DNA of 64,000 nucleotides from Trichosphaerium sp. ATCC 40318. Taxonomy: Eukaryota > Discosea > Flabellinia > Trichosidae. A program made the position numbers and the translations under genes. Below, piece after piece: positions 1 through 12,288 of the stretch (within the stretch, counting starts at the first letter, position 1; each line of letters begins with the position of its first letter). The notes under the pieces were generated by a model. It saw only the letters and a list, made by a program, of their open reading frames with translations, was not told the origin of the DNA and made no database searches. The stretch covers positions 434,001 to 498,000 of the forward strand of contig JALMLS010000255.1 of the NCBI GenBank assembly GCA_038496445.1. Direction: 5' to 3'.

Positions 1-1771
1 TTTGCAGCTTGACGTGGGCAAGTAAGATCAAGTGGTACAAAGGCATCTAGAAGCTTTAATCCGAACATTTTAAGTGCTTTGCCGACTGAGATTGTCGTGT
101 TCGAAGGAGCAACCTATATGGTGTAAATTTCTAAATCTCTAGATTATTAAAATAATCATACCAACTCTGCAACCCCACCAAAGTCACAAGCGTTGTCACC
201 TTGGGTGGCCTTGTTTTTCTAAAATTAATTAAGATCTAGGATTTAATAAATCTCGTTGCTTACTTGATAGTAGGCATTGAAAGCCCAGTTGCAATGATCC
301 ACTATGACAAAGTAAATTTTGAAGAAACTTTAGAAAAAATATAAATCACTAACCAACGGTATCAGGATAGTAGAACTCGCCGCCAGGATTGATTGCGGAG
401 CAATTTAGATTCTTAGGGTTGCAAACCCATCCCAATGCGCTCTAAGAAGAACTTAAGTCTGATTTAGAGTACAAGTATGGCTTACAACAAGACTCGCTGA
501 AGAGGCATCTGGTTTAACATGGCAAACATATGACTTCTCACACACTTGCTTTGGGGCAATACACCTTGGGTCTGGTGGGACTGTTGTACTATGTTGTTGT
601 TTATAAACATAAGCCGCTAGTTCTAAGCGTACGTGAAACCATCAAAAGCCTTAAAACAGCATGAGAATTAACACAAAGTGAAAATAAAATAAAAAAAAGG
701 GACGCACCCAATTTGTCAAAACGTTTTGTTCCAAATCAAGCACAGAGATCTGACAAGGCCATTCTTCTGCTAATAAACCCAATTAGTATTCGTTAATAAA
801 TGTTACAACGTACCACTTGCTCGGGTCCATATATCAGCGTTAATGATACGGCCATCAACAGTAACCTGAAAAAAGAAAATGTTTGAAGAAGAACAATAAA
901 TAACGGCTCTGGGTGCGCTACTATCATTCTAAAAGGGCCCTACTCAACGCGTACCCTTGCTGACAAGAAATGGTTACATAATACACCATTAACCTACTCG
1001 TGGAGTTAAAAAAAACCGTCGCTTTAAAACACGTGTACATAATCTTGTCCAACATGTACTGCATTGTCTACAATCACTTGTGGGTACTCGACAGGAGGTG
1101 GGAAATCGTCTAAAAACACTATGAGCAATGACGTGCATTGTAAGAAAAAGATCTTCTTGTGCCTACCTGTGAGTTGCCATGTTGCGCAGTTTCCTTTTGA
1201 TTAAACTGTTAGACAAGTCAAACAAGAAGAGATTTATATACCGTTTGCGTCGTCAATGGAGAAGTGTGTTTTTGTTTCTTGGTAGTCACAGTAGTCACCA
1301 GGCCTCTTCGTATTTGGGTCCTTTAAATCTTGTTGGTTATACCTAGAACCAAGCTTTAACCAAAAACATGTGTTTGGAAAAGTCACACGAGAAAGGAATA
1401 AAAAAACGTTGATGAATGTTAGCTACGCCTACGTGTTAACGTAGGTATTGCGCAGTCCATTTCTGATAGAACAAACCAAAAATTGTTCTAACGACTAGGA
1501 ACTGACCTGCATGAATAGGTAGGGTAATAGTTGATGAGCTGACCGTAGTTGGAGATAATATCGTTACCATTCTTCACAGTGGAAACAGACTTTTTGAAAT
1601 AAAGTTAGGGAAAATGTCACGTGATAGATAACACTACGTAGTGCTTCGTACCCAGGTATGCCATGTTGGCGGAAATCCTTTACCTAGTTTTGGTGCCTGT
1701 GTTGGTTGCGTTGTTTGCGTTACAGCAATAGTGATAGTACATAAAAGGGCTAAGACGAAAGGCACGCTCAT
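1..1771 (-). CDS. Secreted protein with X8 (CBM43-like) carbohydrate-binding domain, 3' end beyond window
   Basis: The gene is read on the minus strand from ATG at 1771. The first exon gives a signal peptide (MSVPFVLALLCTITIAVTQ) followed by a Thr/Pro/Gln-rich stretch. At least eight short exons follow, several with GTACG or GTGCG donors. Between about 560 and 140 the translation matches the X8 domain: a Cys before HVKPDASSASLV, then SALGWVCNPKNLNCSAINPGG, then VVDHCNWAFNAYYQ and ACDFGGVAEL, with the expected Cys-Cys spacing. X8 domains bind beta-1,3-glucan and occur in plant, fungal and oomycete wall proteins, often beside glucanases or glucanosyltransferases. The N-terminal 200-odd residues (including SNYGQLINYYPTYSC) I do not recognise and see no GH17 or GH72 catalytic motif in them. 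The last readable exon is still open at base 1, so the C-terminus, possibly a GPI signal, is missing. The X8 call is strong; enzyme activity is unknown. Confidence 0.75.
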
Positions 1772-2403
1772 TGTTATGTACGACTAGAAATAGTTTTTAA
1801 GAACTTGACTTAATAGGCTACTTTAAAAACATGCAAGTTTTCTTTATGTTATTGTTCAACTACTTCAAGAGACATTGCTCTCTGATATAGTAGTACATAG
1901 TATACTTACATTGTTACCTTTGTAACCACGTACTCTCTTGAAAATGGTTGATGGTGTACCCCTAAAAAAGAGCATTCAAATCCTTTAAAATCTGCACACC
2001 TTGCAACAATAAAAACTCTTCTTTCGATTTAGCAAACGTTCGTTTCCAACAAACCGTCTGTTTATAATGTGTTCTTTGAATGTACCTAATCTTATCTATA
2101 TCCACAACTGGTCGTTTTCCTGTAACTTTACACCCTTCATTAACGTTACAACTGAAACTTCAACGTGAAAAAAATGGCTAATTAAACAGTGGTCATGTGT
2201 ACTCTGGATCTTTCATGAGCTGAAGTGCCTAGTGTTGAATAATCGTTTATTATAATACTATCCTAACAATAAAACAATTGCTGGATAACTCATAAGCATT
2301 CAGGGTGTCACAGCATGATTTACCTTTACAAAATAGTTAATTAACTTTGAAAAGTGAAAAACGAAACACCAGCACTTACTAGCGTTATTTTCTGTTTGAA
2401 TAA
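1772..2403. other. Intergenic, 632 nt, no supported gene
   Basis: This lies between the start of the X8 gene and the end of the F-box gene, both on the minus strand, so it should hold the X8-gene promoter and the F-box-gene 3' end. A short minus-strand stretch at 1915-1967 is bracketed by a TTTTAG acceptor and a GTAAGT donor and reads as 17 codons. It lies upstream of the X8 start codon, so it could be a 5' UTR exon. Nothing else coding is visible. Confidence 0.4.
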
Positions 2404-5330
2404 CTAGTCCTTAAATATGTGACAATGAAGAGGATCTATTTCAGGTACTTTTTGATCTTTTGATAGTGTAGTGACTTCGGCTGAGAAGAAAAAAGAGCAT
2501 TAGCATTTAATCTCAAGTTTTCTAACCAAAAAGGGTTCCAACTTACTCTGAGAACAATCTGTATAATCCCACTCATTGTTGACATTACGTTTCATTGCGA
2601 ATACCCAAGCTACTCCATAACTTTCTACGTTATAAGATACCATCGGTTCATCTAGAAGAAATGTAAGTTCTTTCTCCAATTCTTTGGAAAAAAAAAGGTC
2701 TTGATTTTAAATGAATGCCACTGTACCCCATGACGAAAGTTTATGTTCAGGTTTTGTGAATTTTTGTCCGGGGTAGAAATAATGCTCTTCAGAAAAGCGG
2801 GACAGCGATACAAGGTCAGACAACTAAAGGGCATTAACAAACAAACAAAGAAAACAAACAACAAAAAAACAAGCTCATAGCTAAGCGTACCAAAGAGTTA
2901 TATTTCACAATCGCCTTGTTTCTATTTTTAGTGCCATTGAACATGACATAAAACCTGCCAAGAATTGTTACTAATCTGCAAAAAAAAAAAAACAAAAAAG
3001 ACTATACTTTTTATCATCGCTCTGAGCAAACCGTCTGCACGCTATTGGGCTATGTTTTTCAGTATCTATTTTAGTTTTGAGTCTATATTCTTCAAATAAA
3101 GCCATAGGATCTACAAGAATCTCTTCGATGCATCCCTTTGGAATGACCATAAGTTCACGTGATTTTTTTGACTCAAAAAAAGAAGCTAATGTACTTTGTT
3201 CCCCTTCTTGTTTGGATTCAAGCAAGTAACTGTAATTTTTTTAGGCTGTCTAGATCCCATACCAAAATCGTACAAACCAACGCGTTCACCGGCCTTAAAT
3301 TATTAAAGAGAGTTCCATCGGTGGGAAAAAAAAAAAGAGAGTTCAAAGAAAACAATGTACCTTAACTAACAGCCTTTGTGGATCTAACCACTGCAACTCT
3401 ATTCTCCAACTATATAGATATTGTACTCTAAACGTCTTTATATGGTCTAATGTATCAGGATTCAAGAACATAATATGATCACCTTGCCACTAATACTCAT
3501 AAAATAAGTTCAACGAAAAGCAAAGAGAAAAAAAAGTGTCTTAGTTTCCTAAAAATAACTTTAACGCACCAAAGTCAACTTGTCATATTTTAACATAACA
3601 GAATCTGAAGCTTGTGGAATACTTTTGCTTGCTACTTCCTTCGAATTAATGTAGTCCCATACACACATCCATGCTTTTTTTTTGCTGTCATATCTTACAC
3701 CAGCCGAGACAACCATCTATTCCTTCATTCAGCATTTTTGTTTTTCAAAAAAACTAACTTACCTGACTTCTAGAAGGGTCTACAGAACATCGGTACTATA
3801 AATATTGTAAGCTATTTTAGAGTGGGTACATGAAACTCCCGAAACGTACATAGTTCGTTGACCCATCGAGTATTGGAATTTTCATAGAAGTCTTCAATAC
3901 ACAAGGGTCTCCAATCTCGTATAAATTAATACAATTTCCTGCCTCTGTGCGAATCCTTCATTAAGGAAAACAACTTTAAACGTAATAAATAACATACTTG
4001 AATATATAGAGATAAGGTCACCGTTGTACCCAAGGATCTAAAGTAAACAGTTAATTTTAGAAGTTGTATTGAAAAAGTCTTTTTTTTTCTCGTGCCCCTG
4101 ATGCCTTTGTTTGATCTTCAAATATTAAATGCCTGTTATATTTCGTTAGCTAACAGTTCTTCGTAATAAAAATGGAACAGTCCTGAAACAAACATACATT
4201 TCTGACTGAGTTTCTAAATTAATAATCTTGAGCTCATTATAGATTTGTGTTCTATAATCATAACAATATACCAATATTCTTGCTGAGGAATCCTTATTGT
4301 ACATGCCGTTACTAACCCGAGCAAATATCAGTAACATAAAATAACATAGAACAAGAACAGATGACATACATATGAGAAGTACCACCCTTGACTATCAATT
4401 TGTTAGAAAATAAATGGAAAAAAAATTCGAGGTTTATGGTTTTTGTGTATTAGTGTGTTACGACGTACAAAATTGACCAAGCTCCTTAGGTTCTTCACCT
4501 TTCTTAAGATTAGACCATACACGCATATCTTTAAACTTATTATCCCATCTACTGTTTAATCTCTATCGACTTGTAAGTCATAAAAATAGAACAAAAAACC
4601 AATATATATTGGAACATGGCTCTTTTTCTCGAACCTGCGTGATATTCTTAAACTGTAAAGCTGCACATTTACTATCCTTTGTCCAAGGAATTGCTTCAAC
4701 TCTTTGTTGAATCGGGTCCACAAGGTGTGTCTCAATTACATTCCTCTAAAAAAGGTGTCATAATGCAAAACAACACGTGATTTTATCAAGGGTTTTTCAC
4801 TTACCACTTCGTGAGAACCACGTTGATGAAGAGATACCCATGTCACGGAGAGTTCAGGTAATGTAAGCGTTTCACAATTAATACCAAACTTGATTTCGCG
4901 TTAGTACGAAAAAATAAGTGCTGAAGCCTCTGCAAGGCCATACGCACCCTGCCCCTGTCACTAAGGAAACGTTAGAGTACACCTTGGGTCCAAACGTACC
5001 TTGTTTTGTAACCAGAAGCTAGCACAACAGGAGAAACCTTTCCATTCTTGATATTATGATCAACCATAGATAAACGAACACAAGCTTCTCTCCAATCAGT
5101 GATGTGCGCGTAATAACTAGATTCACGTTGGTAGAGAGCCTTTTTAGTGTTAATACTCTAAAACTTCCTTGTACTATTATTACCCTCCATAAGGATGGAT
5201 GTCCTGTTGACTGGTACCACGATCGGTTAACGCAAGCGCATTTCAAAGTATCAATAGGCTTTAACTCTAAAAAAATAGCAGTTAACAGCTCTGGTGGAAA
5301 CTCTGCTATGTGATGTGTTCGTGAGGCCAT
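2404..5330 (-). CDS. F-box protein with beta-propeller-like C-terminal region
   Basis: The minus-strand start is taken at 5330 (MASRTHHIAEFPPELL); an in-frame ATG five codons upstream (5345) is possible. Residues about 8-50 are a clear F-box: FPPELLTAIFLELKPIDTLKCACVNRSW, ending with HPSLWR. The rest is spread over many small exons down to a TAG at 2404-2406. Readable exons repeat a pattern of Trp/Asp-containing blades, for example FKDMRVWSNLKKGEEPKELG (about 4470-4550), AWMCVWDYINSKEVA (3600-3720) and GDHIMFLNPDTLDHIKTF (3400-3490), suggesting a degenerate WD40/Kelch-like propeller. The final exon reads TEVTTLSKDQKVPEI and ends in HIFKD. F-box proteins are SCF ubiquitin-ligase receptors: the F-box binds Skp1 and the propeller would bind substrate. 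The F-box is confident; the propeller class is inferred from blade spacing only. Confidence 0.75.
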
Positions 5331-5558
5331 CTGTACAAATAACACAACTTCCTTACTAATTTAAGTGAAGACACCAACAAGTTAAGAAAGAACAGTTCAC
5401 CTTGTACAGCGTTAATAACGTGCACTCTAGCAAGTCAAGTCATAAACACAAACAGCTATACCCTCCAAGATTGCTATACTTTACTACATTGGTACACACA
5501 AATCGCAAACAAGAGCGGTAATACAAAAAAAGCCAAAAAAAAAGGATGGAGAACACAA

Positions 5559-8035
5559 TCAACGCGGCTGCTTTTGATATCTTTGTGGTTGTGGTTGTGG
5601 TGCACCACCGCGATGAGACCGCTGCGGTTCTGGGCCACGTGCTCTTTGTTGTTGATATCCACCACGACGCGGAGGCGCTCTATAATCGTCACGCCTATAA
5701 TCGCGACCTTGGTCGTACGGACGAGAAGGTCCACGGTCAGCTCTGCCTCTTTGGTAACCACGGTTGTTGTAAGGTGGGCGCCGATTGTCTTGTGGTGGAG
5801 GACGGCGACTGTCTTGTGGTGGAGGGCGCCGACTATCATGTGATGGGCCACGGCTGCGACTAGGAGGACGATCGTGCTGAGAATAAGGATGATGGCGGTT
5901 ATTGTTACGCGGCCTGCTATCGACATTTCTTGGATCATATCTGTTTCCATTAGCTGCTTCACGACGGCTTTTTTCCCGTAGCTCCTTATTTCTCAACTTC
6001 GATGTGTACTCGTGGGAGCTCTGTTGGCATATAGGGATCTCTGAAGGCTTACAAGGCCTAGGATCTGTCCAAAAGTAATCAGCATCAAGCGCTTGCATTG
6101 CTGTAAGGCGCTTATTAGGATCTAAAGCAATTAGGCAATAAATAACACGATATTCTAAATCTACAAAAAAAAAATGCAAGTTTTCGCCTAGTTTTACGGC
6201 ATTAGAAACTTTTTTCTGAATCTAGTCTCTTTGATTGATGATTGATTCATTACCGAGTGTTATAAGACCTTCAATGAGTTTTAAAGCGTCATCAGGTATC
6301 CTAGAGCTATGTTTTAGATAACTACAGGTTCAGTAACAAAACGTACTTCTTCTCAACCATTTTCTTGCGGAAATTGTTCTGTTGGAACTTAAATTTGAAT
6401 TTACTATACAATGGTAGGTTTTCTGCATCTGGCCAACTCTCTTTTGTTGGTGTACCTTTATTACATAAGCATTAAGATCCCCAAAGAGTATTTATTGATA
6501 ATATCACCAAATAACGAAAACAAAAAAAGTGCGTACCACAAAGTCGCCAAATAAGATCAAGTTGGTCGATTTCGTTCTTTCCAGGGAACAGTGGCATCTT
6601 ATTTATCAACTCTGCCAAAATACAACCTACAGACCAACAATCGACTGAAGCCTATAAAAAATGAGCATAAAAACATCACAGCAACAACAACAAAACGCCA
6701 ACAAACCAAAAAAGCCGAATAAAACGAACAAATGTTTAAAAAATATGCGTTTACAAATTACAAAAGAATTTGATTGAAAAACACCGTACCTTGTAATTAT
6801 GTGATCCTAGTAGTAACTCGGGTGGTCTATACCACAACGTAATTACATTATTCGTATAGTTTCCTCCTTTTGATGAAATCGGACGCGCCAAACCAAAATC
6901 TGCCAGTTTCAATTCACCCCTGTTGTTGATCAACAGGTTCGATGCTAGAGAGCGCGTTTAGTCGCAACTAAAGCTTTCTCTGTGCTAGGGAGAGACCTTT
7001 GATGTCCCGATGGAGAACATTATTCTTATGTAGATAGTGGAGTCCTTCCAACAGCTGTTTGACATAGCATTTGATGTGTCTTGCCTTTAATTGCTTTATA
7101 AACGGTGACTCTATTAATCCTGCTAGATCATGGTCCATAAACTCTACACGAACAAAATGATCAGACAGAAAAAAGCAAAAATAACAGAGGAGGTCTGTGA
7201 CCTTGAAGGGCGAAAAAAAAATAAAAAAAATGGAAAGCAACTTTTTTAGTTTTGGTGAGAATCAATCAAGGGACGGGAGGCTTTTAAAAAAAAACAAGTT
7301 TTTAGACTGTTTTTAGCGCGTGGAGAACGACAAAGCTCTCAGTTTTGACGCTCAGTTAAGAACAGTCAAAAGGTTTGAGGGAAAAAAAAGAGTTTGCTTT
7401 AAAGTGTTTGATGTCTCTACCAAATACGAGATAGATTGCGCCTGGGCCGTCCTTCTCGGTGCTAGTCTTTTCTGTAACTATTTCTTTTAAATTGATAATG
7501 TTAGTGTGATTGAGTTCCTTTAGAATCTTTAACTCGCGAATGGCGGTTATAGGGAACTAATACGAGTAAATACAGGTGAAGTGAAGGTATTCGTTCTGCG
7601 GCAAAAATAAAAAGCAAAGAAGATTTGAACGTAAAGAGTTGGTTGTTTGCAAAGGAGGGAATGCACTGGTGTGAAGTGTTACGAAAACGATTTTTGGGTT
7701 TGTTTTTCTTTCAAATAACACAAGCTTAGAATTAGCAGTGTTCGTTATAAAATACGTGCGCCCTCTTTTTCGTTGTCCATGCGTATTTTCTTCAGAGCAA
7801 CTATTTCACCGGTTTCTCTGGACCTGGCCTTGTACACCTTACTGTAATGCGGTTAGCTTACTCAAATAAACGATTCGTGCCCATAGGTTCCTTCACCGAC
7901 TTGTTCTAATTTTTCAAAGGGAGTAACAGTGCGTGAACCCCAGTTTCTTTTATCCGGAACGATGTGGCGGCGCCCGTTTCGCTGCTCCTCTTCCTTATAC
8001 TTCTTTGGCGCATCTCTAGGCGGAAATTGAGACAT
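5559..8035 (-). CDS. CDK9/CDKC-type cyclin-dependent kinase (P-TEFb kinase-like)
   Basis: ATG at 8035 gives [17 protein letters not shown], a basic N-terminus, then the kinase domain: glycine loop [14 protein letters not shown], catalytic Lys in [26 protein letters not shown] (PSTAIRE-type helix), HRDIK, DFG in [11 protein letters not shown], a T-loop with Thr in [17 protein letters not shown], and [14 protein letters not shown]. The tail has [19 protein letters not shown] and [13 protein letters not shown], typical of plant CDKC and related CDK9 kinases, then about 130 residues rich in Arg, Gly, Pro, Tyr and Gln ([20 protein letters not shown]). These kinases pair with cyclin T-type partners and phosphorylate the RNA polymerase II CTD to release elongation. 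The stop is TGA at 5559-5561. Two introns appear to use GC donors: GCACGA after the glycine loop and GCACGT after KEG. The gene is divergently paired with uS15m. CDK9 versus CDK12 assignment is less certain than the family. Confidence 0.92.
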
Positions 8036-8222
8036 TACTTCAGTTGATAAGAGGAAGAGGGCTCTTAGCACGGGTGAGAAGACACCAAGTAGAAAAAATG
8101 GGAGGCTTAACAAAAAGTCAATTTTCGTCATTTTTTTTGCCCAGGCAAGCGAGGATCAAATCCAGCGCTGTAAGAAGAGCGCTCGCTCATAGTTACATTG
8201 ATTGTTTGATAAAGCACCTATC
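8036..8222. promoter_or_regulatory. Shared divergent promoter of the CDK gene and uS15m
   Basis: Only 187 nt separate the two start codons of oppositely transcribed housekeeping genes, so both promoters and both 5' UTRs must sit here. No TATA element or E-box is evident; the sequence contains GCGCT/AGCGC runs around 8163-8185. The function is inferred from position. Confidence 0.5.
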
Positions 8223-10255
8223 ATGAGTTTGCTGCGATGCACAGGCCATCTAGCTGCTCGTTGTACGGTGAATGGTAAACGTTCTACAACAAGGAGGGTA
8301 TCTAAGATTCAAGGTGGGTATTTCTTTACCTTGAGACACTAACAAGCGTATAGTTCGTCGAGGAATACATACTACCGTAATTATTGCAGAGAAGGTACGC
8401 TATACTTCTCATTTACACTAAACTCGCTCCACTCTGCGTCAATGTCCATTTTTTAACGTATTTAACGCATTGAAAAGGATAAGGACACGACAAAAAACCT
8501 TGAGGACATTATGGCTTCGTTTTTAAGCGATAACCCTGACACTACATCTGAAGCAAAGCAAGCATCAGATTTTGCAGGAGAACTTGACTCTTGGTCCAGT
8601 TTGAGTGCGGACGAGCCAACCAAACGCAGTAAAAAGAAAAAGCCAAAGAAGAAAGGCAAAAAGGCGCCACAGTCTGCTGATGATGAACAAGAATACGACT
8701 TTTTTGCACAAGACAGCAAGAAACCGCGCTCAAGAACGGACCCTGCAGATACTGAAGACGTTCCAGAACAAGAAGCACCTTTTGATCCTGTAGCCGCGTT
8801 AGAAGGGTTTGAATCTGCTCACAAGATTCCAGAAAATCATCCAGAAGACAAACCAATGGACTGGAAACCTATTAAAAAGACTCTAGACAAGATGGGGTTA
8901 GACTCAACGCCAGCAGAAGATATTGCATACCACAAAAGCGCTATGGAGAGTCGATATTATGTACGTTGTTATTATGATCACGTAACTTTTGTGTGCAATG
9001 CAAGCGCATCTTCAGGACAAGTTTTCTGTTTTAACTTTTTTTTCTTTTTTTTCTTCTGTTTGACACTTTATTAAGAAAGGTGAAAAACCAGAAACGATGA
9101 GCTTACTTGATCAAATGATGCCTGAGACTGAAGATCCAGAAGAGGGCCTTTTTGATAAATACTTTGATAGCGAGTACGCGACCGTTTGTCTTGACGGTGT
9201 TTTAATTTTTTTTTGCTTTTTTTTTTTGATTTTCCGTTTTAGTGAAATGTCAGCTACTGGACTTCATGATCTTAAGCTATGGGATCTCTACCCAAAACAA
9301 ATTAAGAGGTGGATGATTTACACGAAAACTCCTTTGGGTGTGTATGATGCAAACGGTTTATGGGCTGCATCGGGAAGGACGCCTGTTACAAAGTATAATA
9401 AGCCTGAAGATAAAGGTGTAAACCATTTTGAATCAGTAGATGATGAGCTAGGTAGCCAGTATAGAACACGTGAATTACTAGAGATTCCTGTAGATGACGT
9501 TGAAGGTCTAATGGTGCGTCTGTTGTTTTGTTTTGATACTTTTTTTTTTACAAGTTGTCAGACTTGACACTAACTTAACTGTTATCTAGAGCAAAAAAAC
9601 CTTGAATAAAATATTTGAGGAAGAACAAAGAGCCTTGCCTCCTGATCTTCGCTCTCGCTTCAGATTTGGCGTAACCTGGGATGAATTAAAGGATATTCAC
9701 CCAAAAATTAAACGTCTTTTCTCAATGAAGAATGCAACACCTGGGTGAGTAGCTATACACGATTGTTTACAATGCAACCTATTGTGACTAACTTGTTCCT
9801 TTAGAGAAATTAGCGAAGCTAGGAAACGCGATTTAGTCGAGAGATATGGTAGATGGCCTGCTGACACTGGATACCCACCTGTCCAAGGTAAGTCCTACAA
9901 ATATCAAAATTTTTTTCTTGTTTTTTTTGACGCTTCTATGCTTACGTCCTCAATAGTTGCTACCTATACGTTTAAGATAAATAAACTCGAAGAGCATATG
10001 TCATCTAATAGACAAGATAAGGATAACAAGTACAGGCTAATGCGCATGAAAATTAGACGTAAAGGAATGTTAAAATACATGAAGGAAAAAGATCCTGCAA
10101 TGTATTATAGGTACGCTCTCTTGCTTCTCCGTACTGCAGGAGCCGTTGTTTTTTCTTCTTTCTTCTCTACTTTGTTGACTGGTGTTCGTAGGTTGGTACA
10201 AGAGCTTTCATTAAAGGATGATGTTAAATGCTGGAAGTACTTCACTATTGGCTAA
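8223..10255 (+). CDS. Mitochondrial small-subunit ribosomal protein uS15m with long N-terminal extension
   Basis: Nine exons can be joined in frame: 8223-8313, 8354-8394, 8478-8960, 9076-9173, 9243-9513, 9590-9744, 9805-9887, 9957-10110 and 10192-10255. The first two encode an Arg-rich, acid-poor leader (MSLLRCTGHLAARC, then VRRGIHTTVI) that looks like a mitochondrial presequence. The C-terminal 80 residues are an S15 domain: DTGYPPVQVATYTFKINKLE, RLMRMKIRRKGMLKYM and KEKDPAMYYRLVQELSL, matching the 16S-rRNA-binding helices of bacterial S15. Bacterial S15 is about 89 residues; here roughly 350 residues precede the domain, including a Lys-rich segment (KRSKKKKPKKKGKK) and an acidic linker. The central part (WDLYPKQIKRWMIYTK, PPDLRSRFRFGVTWDEL) I do not recognise. 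Donors include GTACGT, GTACGC, GTGCGT, GTGAGT and GTAAGT. Confidence 0.88.
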
Positions 10256-10467
10256 AGCTTTTGGCGTTTTTCCAAAAAAACCAAACGAGTTTTCGTCATT
10301 ATCTTTTTTGTAAGTACCAATGGGAGCCATCCTTCTTGTACAGTGCATCACTGCTTTTTATGGGTGGTGATTAAATACAAGCCAATACGTGCCAATGTCT
10401 GTCATAGTGAGCTTTATTTGATTTTAAGTCAACTTTGACTTTTTACCAATTTTAACAACGTCAGTTG

Positions 10468-11989
10468 ATGCCAAGCATTGATTGCTCTAGTATTAGAGTT
10501 CGTATTGGCGTTGGTGTTGCGCTAGCGTTACTTGTAGCCTGTCTTATATGGGTGGAAATTTCTAGAAGTAGTTACGTCGTTGTTAGGCTTTTAATCTACT
10601 CACTGTACTACAGTAGCCGCGAATAATAGATTTGGTATAATTCACGAAAAATCGTGCTGTACCTGCGACAAAAAACCTATTGGCGTTCCTCAGTATATAT
10701 GCAGTGTAAATGCTAACATCACACGTACTTTAATACGTAGTAACGTAAATTGACACCCTTAGTGCGTAATACAAACCCAAAAGGTGTTTGGACGCCTCCA
10801 CTATTTTCTACCGATGGCCAAGGCATTTTAACAAAACCGTACGTCTTTTTTTCACTAAAAGTTGTACATTGACTTCAAAACCTCACTAACACTCCTTAGG
10901 AATGACACTCAGTCCATTTATTTAACTTATACGCATAATACAAAGGAATGTGATGCTACATTTAACTTTACAATTGACTTTGCTGAGAAACCAAAACTTC
11001 CTACCGCTGGTACTCTTTTACAACTATGAATTTCGCTTTGAATTTGTATTTGGTTTGTTAAACTATGTTCAGAAGAGACAAATACTATATGCCATGTTCC
11101 AGGGAAGGCTATAGAAGTATCAGAGAAAGTGTTTATGAGAACAGGTCCAAAAGATGGGTGGAATATTTTTGAAAAAGATACTAACTTGCTTGATGGTGTC
11201 ACTGAGGATACACTAAATGATGGTTACTTTTTTGAGGTTGCATCTGCAGAGAAGAATGAATCTATTGCGGCATGTGAAGAAGTTTATTTGGCGTATACAA
11301 AGCCCTTAATGGTTTATGGTAAATATAGTAACAATGTTTTTTTTCTAGTTGTAACTAAACTTGTTCTAGAGGAAGAAGTTCATACTACTGCACTTCGGGC
11401 GTGCGAAGGAGAGACTATTACAATAGCAGCAGTTCCTAGTGGTATGTTTTAATATAACCTAGACAAGAGTCAGAAAAGCTTTTTGTTGGAGAACTGTTGT
11501 TATAAAAACCGCACGTGATTATACTAAGTTGTATCCTTAGGAGGAATATGGGAAGTTGAGGAGTGCGATTCTTGTCAAATAAATGAAACAGTAGATACGA
11601 TAAGTATAAGAGGTTGGCAATTCAATGCAAGTGTATCAACAATGTTCCTGCCAGCAACTGTGAACTACACAAATTATTTAGTAAAATACACGCTTCAAAA
11701 TAATGGTGAATGCACGGACCGTCAGGTGAATAAGGTACGCTCCAAAGCTAGCACGAAACATTGTATAGTCTAACGTTGTTTATTGTAGTCTATTGAAGTA
11801 TCTCTATCTAATTGTAAATCGCATGGAGGTGATTCTCCATCTGAGGTTAAAAAAGCACATAGCATACCTTTTGTATCTATGATTTTTTTTATAGTCTTGC
11901 TTGTTGCTCTTGCTTCTCTCAGTTGGTTTAAAATAGACTACTTGACATCTGTAAGACCTGAATCTGAAGAAGACAAGGCGGTCCCTTGA
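10468..11989 (+). CDS. Type I single-pass membrane protein with Cys-rich extracellular region, function unknown
   Basis: ATG at 10468 opens a hydrophobic leader (IGVGVALALLVACLIWVEI), possibly an uncleaved signal anchor. The following exons are rich in Cys, Asn and Thr (SCCTCDKKPIGVPQYIC; HNTKECDATFNFTIDFAEKP) with several N-glycosylation sequons (NIT, NFT, NES, NET, NYT). Exon 11103-11321 is well supported (FMRTGPKDGWNIFEKDTNLL), followed by exons around 11369-11442, 11541-11735 and 11789-11989. Near the C-terminus is a clear transmembrane helix (FVSMIFFIVLLVALASLSWF) followed by a short acidic cytosolic tail (PESEEDKAVP) and TGA at 11987-11989. I recognise no domain. The layout suggests a surface or endomembrane protein. 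The single-exon frames are convincing but internal junctions near 10600-10900 are approximate. Confidence 0.6.
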
Positions 11990-12288
11990 ATGTATATTTT
12001 TTAAAAGTACTATGTAAACAACAATACAAATAAATATTACTCACTACATACGCATATTTTTTTATCACGTGACGACTTTCGGTTTACTACAACATGCAAG
12101 TCGATTTTTGCGAGTATGTTGTTCTCATTTGTAGAACATGTAAAAATAGAAGCAGTCATAGAGGAAATGTGTCATTGAGTGTATTCGTGTCGCTCGAAGG
12201 AGTAAGTGTCACCTTAGATGCTTCATAACTGATAATGACCTGAAATAGCTTGTTGGTGTTCGTTGTATAGATCTGTCTTACTCTTTAA
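11990..12288. other. Intergenic, about 300 nt, no gene seen
   Basis: This separates the 3' ends of the membrane-protein gene (plus) and the small putative minus-strand gene. An AATAAA-like motif (AATAAATATTAC) at about 12029 may serve polyadenylation of the upstream gene. One TCACGTGA palindrome lies at 12066. Confidence 0.4.

Noticed and set aside
5474-5962. Long open frames on both strands over the CDK C-terminal tail
   Set aside because: They are shadow frames of the Arg/Gly/Pro-rich tail; only the minus frame ending at 5559 continues the kinase.
8462-8856. Minus-strand ORFs over uS15m exon 3
   Set aside because: Antisense shadows of a Lys/Asp-rich coding exon whose plus frame joins in phase to the S15 domain.
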